A stretch of 25,760 nt of DNA from Herpomyces periplanetae (Eukaryota; Ascomycota; Laboulbeniomycetes; Herpomycetales; Herpomycetaceae): positions 1 through 25,760 of the forward strand of contig WMKJ01000146.1 in assembly GCA_009733715.1 (NCBI GenBank), in the 5' to 3' direction. The notes under the pieces are model-generated. The model was given only the letters and a program-made list of their open reading frames with translations, searched no databases and was not told the origin of the DNA. Shown one piece after another: positions 22,212 through 25,760 of this stretch (position 1 is its first letter; each line of letters begins with the position of its first letter). Position numbers and translations under genes: made by a program.

Positions 22212-24718
22212 TCGTGTTTACTTTCGCAAATTTATACCAAACACTTCCTGGATAGACCCATCCATTGTTAGGACTATCGTAACATATCCGTCACGAAAGA
22301 CCCTACGATGAGATGAATTTACACTTAATATATCTTGTAATGTGTAGGTATTGGTATCTCAGCACCAATAAAGACCACGTTCTCCAGAGCCACTACCCTG
22401 AAATTCACATCCAATGATGATAAGCTTGCTATTACACATATCTTTTGAGAACTTTCAGCGATGAAACCTTATTGAACCAAATATCCTCAGCGTTTATCTC
22501 GTTACTACACTTGAGTGCACTTTGCTATTCTCACTGTACTCACTTAATATTGCCTTCATGGTGATTTTAACTTTCATAGACTAATTTGGTGAATTATTCA
22601 ATCGGTTTTGTCCGCGTCTACGGCTTATCTTTCACCGCATCCTGTTTCTTGGAATATTTGTAACAGTTTGTGCAATGTCACGAGTTATGATTATTTTTCA
22701 ATTTTTTCGAAGCGGCTAATTAGCCCACTATAAGGCGATGTATTTATGTTTGAATTCACGCCTTAGAATACTCACTTCCTACGAACTACATTCTGTTGAT
22801 GAACCCTACATGAAATAATTAGCAAACAAGTAATATACAGGTGTCTAGTTGCAGGTAATTATACTACAACCCCGCCCATTGTATGAATTAACTTGCGAAA
22901 CTAATTTTGTATCGCGGTTACGACTAACTGTAATTCAACTTTGTATTTACTCTTGTACATTTTCGTCTAATTCCAAAGTAATAACAGTTGAATATTCGTG
23001 TCGTGTTACTACCCTTGATGTAAAAACCGAATTATGGGTTATTTTTGCCGAAGATTGACTTTTTATTCCAATAATACATGGAGCGTGTCCGGATTTGCCC
23101 TTATCACTTTATCAGTCCATAGAAAACCTAGATTGCAACAGTTGTTATCGTTTTGATGTTCTTGTCGCAATTGTGTAGCGTAGATACTACAGTCCATACG
23201 CGGCAGGCCCTGCATGGTATGAGAGCTTCCTACAGGGGCAAACGACACGACACCACAAGCGAAAAATATATTGGCTACTCCTGGATAAAATGAGTGGATT
23301 GATATGGCAAATCTTGGATGATGAATTCAATTTTGTGTAGGACATGCTGAAACGTCTGTAAAACTTATGGGATGGGCTTGAGATTTTACTAAATGTTCAC
23401 ATTTAGAAAAGCAGATGGAGCATTTGTTTTGATAGTGTTGTATGATTATCCTGTTTAACCCTGTTCAATTTCTTGTAACGTCCCTATGCCAGTAAGACAA
23501 TGTGGTAGCTCAGGAGTAAACAGTAAGGCAATAGATGAATAAAACACTTGGCTACTTCGTTTAAGAATAATACTCGATATATATTACCTTATTTGGTTAG
23601 ACTTACTTTAACTTGGCCCACTTTTATCCATCCAATGAGTTCTGCTAAACTATATATATTTAGTGTTTTATCTGATTCCACTTGCGATGCACTACATAGT
23701 TTCTTGCCATTGATAGCAAAAGGAAAGGTATCAAGCCCAGCAGATAAACTAATGACGATCCTGCAAATAATCAGAAAATCACAGCTAATTCAAATTAAAA
23801 TAAAATGATACGCTTATTACGCCACATCATAATCCAAATATTAAGTCAATACAACCTTATATAACTAAATTTTCAATCATCGATCATATGACAAAGAATT
23901 GAACAAAATTACTCTAGCGGTTCGCGTTAGCCCTCTATCGCATCTGATATAAAATTAATATTCCCTAGCCAGAAATAGTCAGGAAGACGGGAGTTTTGCA
24001 AAATACTAAATAATGTTAACTCTTAGCCAATACTACCTTCCAATGTAACGTACCAGAGTGAGAATGCAACGATTATCAGTGCTACTAAGCCAGCTTAGGA
24101 GCTTACAAATTGACTCGACCATCGGTCAGAATGAAGCATCCCTCAGGTTCGAGATGGTGAAAGCTTTAAACTGGAGTAAAGAATTGCCATACGCTTTTTC
24201 TGAAGTCACACATAGCAAATGTTGTTTTAAAAGGAAGTCCCATGGCCGCATAAATTTCGCGAATTTTATCGTTTGAACACGTTTCCTATTATGAACTGAA
24301 AACACACAAAATGATCAAAATGTTTACACCGGAAATGTACACCCTAACCTTTGGGGAATTACTTTTATTTCGGATGAAAAGTCAATCTCGACACTACAAA
24401 CACCAGACTGTTTCAAATTAGCCTTCTTTATTCTCGATTTGTGCCCACAACTGCGTTATATCTCGATTGAAGCTGAATCAAATTATACTAATAATAGAGA
24501 CAACACACTGCTCCGATGCAATGAAGATGAGCTTGTACCGAAGCTGTTATCTCGTAGCGACACGTGTGAGACAGTGAAAAAAAACTATTTTAATATGCCA
24601 GAATAAAACAAGTCAAATAGACCCTCAAACATAAATTGAATATACTAAACATCGCTAATACCGATAGAGATCAACGAATGTTCACACAAAAGGTCCCGCA
24701 AATATCCCACGCGCAGGA
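22212..24718. other. Unassigned; one plus-strand frame unusually open
   Basis: In the frame starting at position 1 modulo 3, from 22441 to 24606, I counted about 27 stops where about 50 are expected at this composition. Open runs lie at about 22849-23058, 23548-23808, 24058-24276 and 24297-24606; the last is about 103 codons with no early ATG. Pieces such as LSQLRSLQI and CPQLRYISIE have a leucine-rich-repeat cadence, so a decayed F-box/LRR-type gene is one guess. No domain is identified, and base-composition fluctuation could explain it. Confidence 0.2.
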
Positions 24719-25760
24719 CTAAGTTATAGTAATAATTGTAGGCCTAGAAAATCCAATATTAGCAAATATTAAGCCAATGGGAAAGCAAAACTGCAACCCA
24801 CCCTGCAATAACGCTTTCATCCGCCACAGATTCAGATGATGTTACAATCATAAAAGCATCTCCAGCAAGACCGGAAGGAACTTGACATCGACCCTGGGAA
24901 AATGGAACAAAAGAATTTTTTCCTTGGTTAATAAACGCACATACGCGCGCTGCTGTAGGCTGGTCGGGATTTTGAAGAACCAAAATCTGCCCTGATTGAA
25001 CTCTATTAGTAGAAAGCGAAATTGGTGGAAAAGGTTGAATGCCAAGATTTGCATTTTGAGGACATGACTGTACGAAACTGGATGCTAAAGTAAAGACACC
25101 ACGCGGACCAAGAGGCGTGTCAAACGCAGTCGGTATTGGACGCTCTCCATTAGTTAGTCGAACTAGAGTCTGTTGACGAGATTCAACAGTAGCAATGCTA
25201 GCAGCAGTGGACAAAATTCCCCTATCTTTAACCAAAGGGGCGGCACCTAAATAGGCAGAAACACCAAGAGCTTCCATTATCGCAGCTTTACCTAGCATAT
25301 CAGAGGCAGACTGAAGACCGAAATTGTAAGTGCAAGGTGGAACTGGTTCGCGACCTAGAGAACGAATGGCAGAACTAAGTGCCTCCACATGGGTACCCTC
25401 GACATCTTTGAGTCCAACTAACTGCTGTAACAAAGACGATGGCACACCGATAGCCTGAAAATCTTGCGGAGGAAACCGCTTGAAACCTTCATCATAAAAA
25501 GCGAACTGAGTATGCTCAAGCGTTAAAGCAAAATTTAGGTTGTTAATGTCTCCCTGGGTAATCTCGTTTGCTGCGATTGGAGAAGCTGCAACAACAATTG
25601 GTGCCGCCGGCTGAGCCACTGCTGGAACAAAAGATTGCGCCGGCTGTACAGAACCCTGAGTGCCGGACGATGCTGACTGGGCCGCTGCTGGAGCAAGAGA
25701 TTGCACCGGCTGCACAGAACCCACAGCACCGGACGCCGACTGAACCGCAGCTAGTGAAGT
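24719..25760 (-). CDS. Ferritin-like domain protein, Rds1-like (5' end off window)
   Basis: The 3' part of a fungal ferritin-like (Ferritin_2/Rds1 type) gene, 327 codons in the window. The frame stays open to the right edge, so no start is seen; a signal peptide is expected further upstream from the family. Exons are 25760-24802 and 24743-24719, joined across a 58-nt intron. Residues 1-60 are low-complexity Ala/Gln/Ser/Pro/Val with a repeated QSAS...GSVQP.QS unit. A four-helix domain follows at about residues 65-205: Glu82 (ALTLEH), Glu121-x-x-His124 (DVEGTH), Glu163 (IMEALGVSAYLGAAPL) and Glu193 (VESRQ). The first and second helices and ExxH fit a di-iron or ferritin-like fold. A C-terminal beta-type domain has four Cys and ends ESVIAGPTIITIT. 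G+C is clearly higher than in the surroundings. Metal binding or enzymatic activity is not established; some Rds1 relatives are stress-induced. Confidence 0.88.
24744..24801 (-). other. Intron near the 3' end of the ferritin-like gene (58 nt)
   Basis: On the minus strand: donor GTGGGT at 24801, branch CTAAT at 24762-24758, acceptor TTTTCTAG ending at 24744. Splicing restores Gly and gives VIAGPTIITIT then a stop at 24721-24719. Reading through instead gives an unrelated tail after VIAG and a stop at 24759. The Ala-Gly-Pro ending fits my memory of fungal Rds1-like C termini, so the spliced form is preferred. Confidence 0.75.
25570..25758 (-). repeat. Imperfect coding repeat in the ferritin-like protein
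   Basis: The N-terminal low-complexity part contains two full units and a partial third, with period about 21-22 residues (63-66 nt). Each unit begins QSAS or QPAA after an Ala-rich run, and the full units share GSVQP.QS. The DNA shows it too: GGCTGTACAGAACCC near 25642 and GGCTGCACAGAACCC near 25708. More units may lie beyond the right edge. Confidence 0.7.

Noticed and set aside
1-25760. CRISPR arrays, operons or a prokaryotic defence island.
   Set aside because: No regularly spaced repeats; the spliced eukaryotic genes and LTR elements show this is nuclear fungal DNA.

Overview
The window looks like gene-poor, repeat-rich nuclear DNA of a basidiomycete fungus, most likely a rust (Pucciniales) or a relative. 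The reasons are an AT-rich background (roughly 36 percent G+C by eye), very old LTR-retroelement fragments throughout, short spliceosomal introns of about 50-76 nt with CTAAC/CTAAT/CTGAC branch sites, a eukaryotic ribosomal protein gene and a fungal ferritin-like gene of the Rds1 type. The organism call is inference. Nearly all open frames longer than 60 codons are what chance gives at this base composition. Only two loci are convincing host genes, and both become correct only after splicing.

Layout. 1-4560: decayed LTR elements, with a partial LTR at the left edge, a long repeat called A on the plus strand from 1203 to about 2850, a second LTR ending near 4161 and the start of a third at 4409. 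4560-6813: AT-rich DNA with nothing I recognise. 6814-7450: a three-exon gene for ribosomal protein eL21, 161 codons with no stop after splicing but unusually diverged. 7451-11175: mostly unassigned, with one speculative four-exon small gene at 9111-9598. 11176-11900: an LTR of family B abutting a Ty3/gypsy reverse-transcriptase fossil. 11900-15388: unassigned DNA with two weak copia-like traces. 15389-20436: a nest of inverted repeats, made of LTR-B plus an internal segment C on the minus strand (15389-16300), repeat A on the minus strand (about 17115-18584), and C plus LTR-B on the plus strand (19500-20436). 20437-24718: unassigned DNA with a weak Ty1/copia integrase trace and a stretch where one frame is unusually open. 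24719-25760: the 3' part of a ferritin-like gene on the minus strand, running off the right edge.

The two host genes show no functional link. One makes a large-subunit ribosomal protein; the other a probably secreted or cell-surface ferritin-like protein. The rest of the history is of LTR retroelements inserting, inverting and decaying. I found no CRISPR array, no convincing tRNA or rRNA, and no gene cluster suggesting a new multi-gene system.
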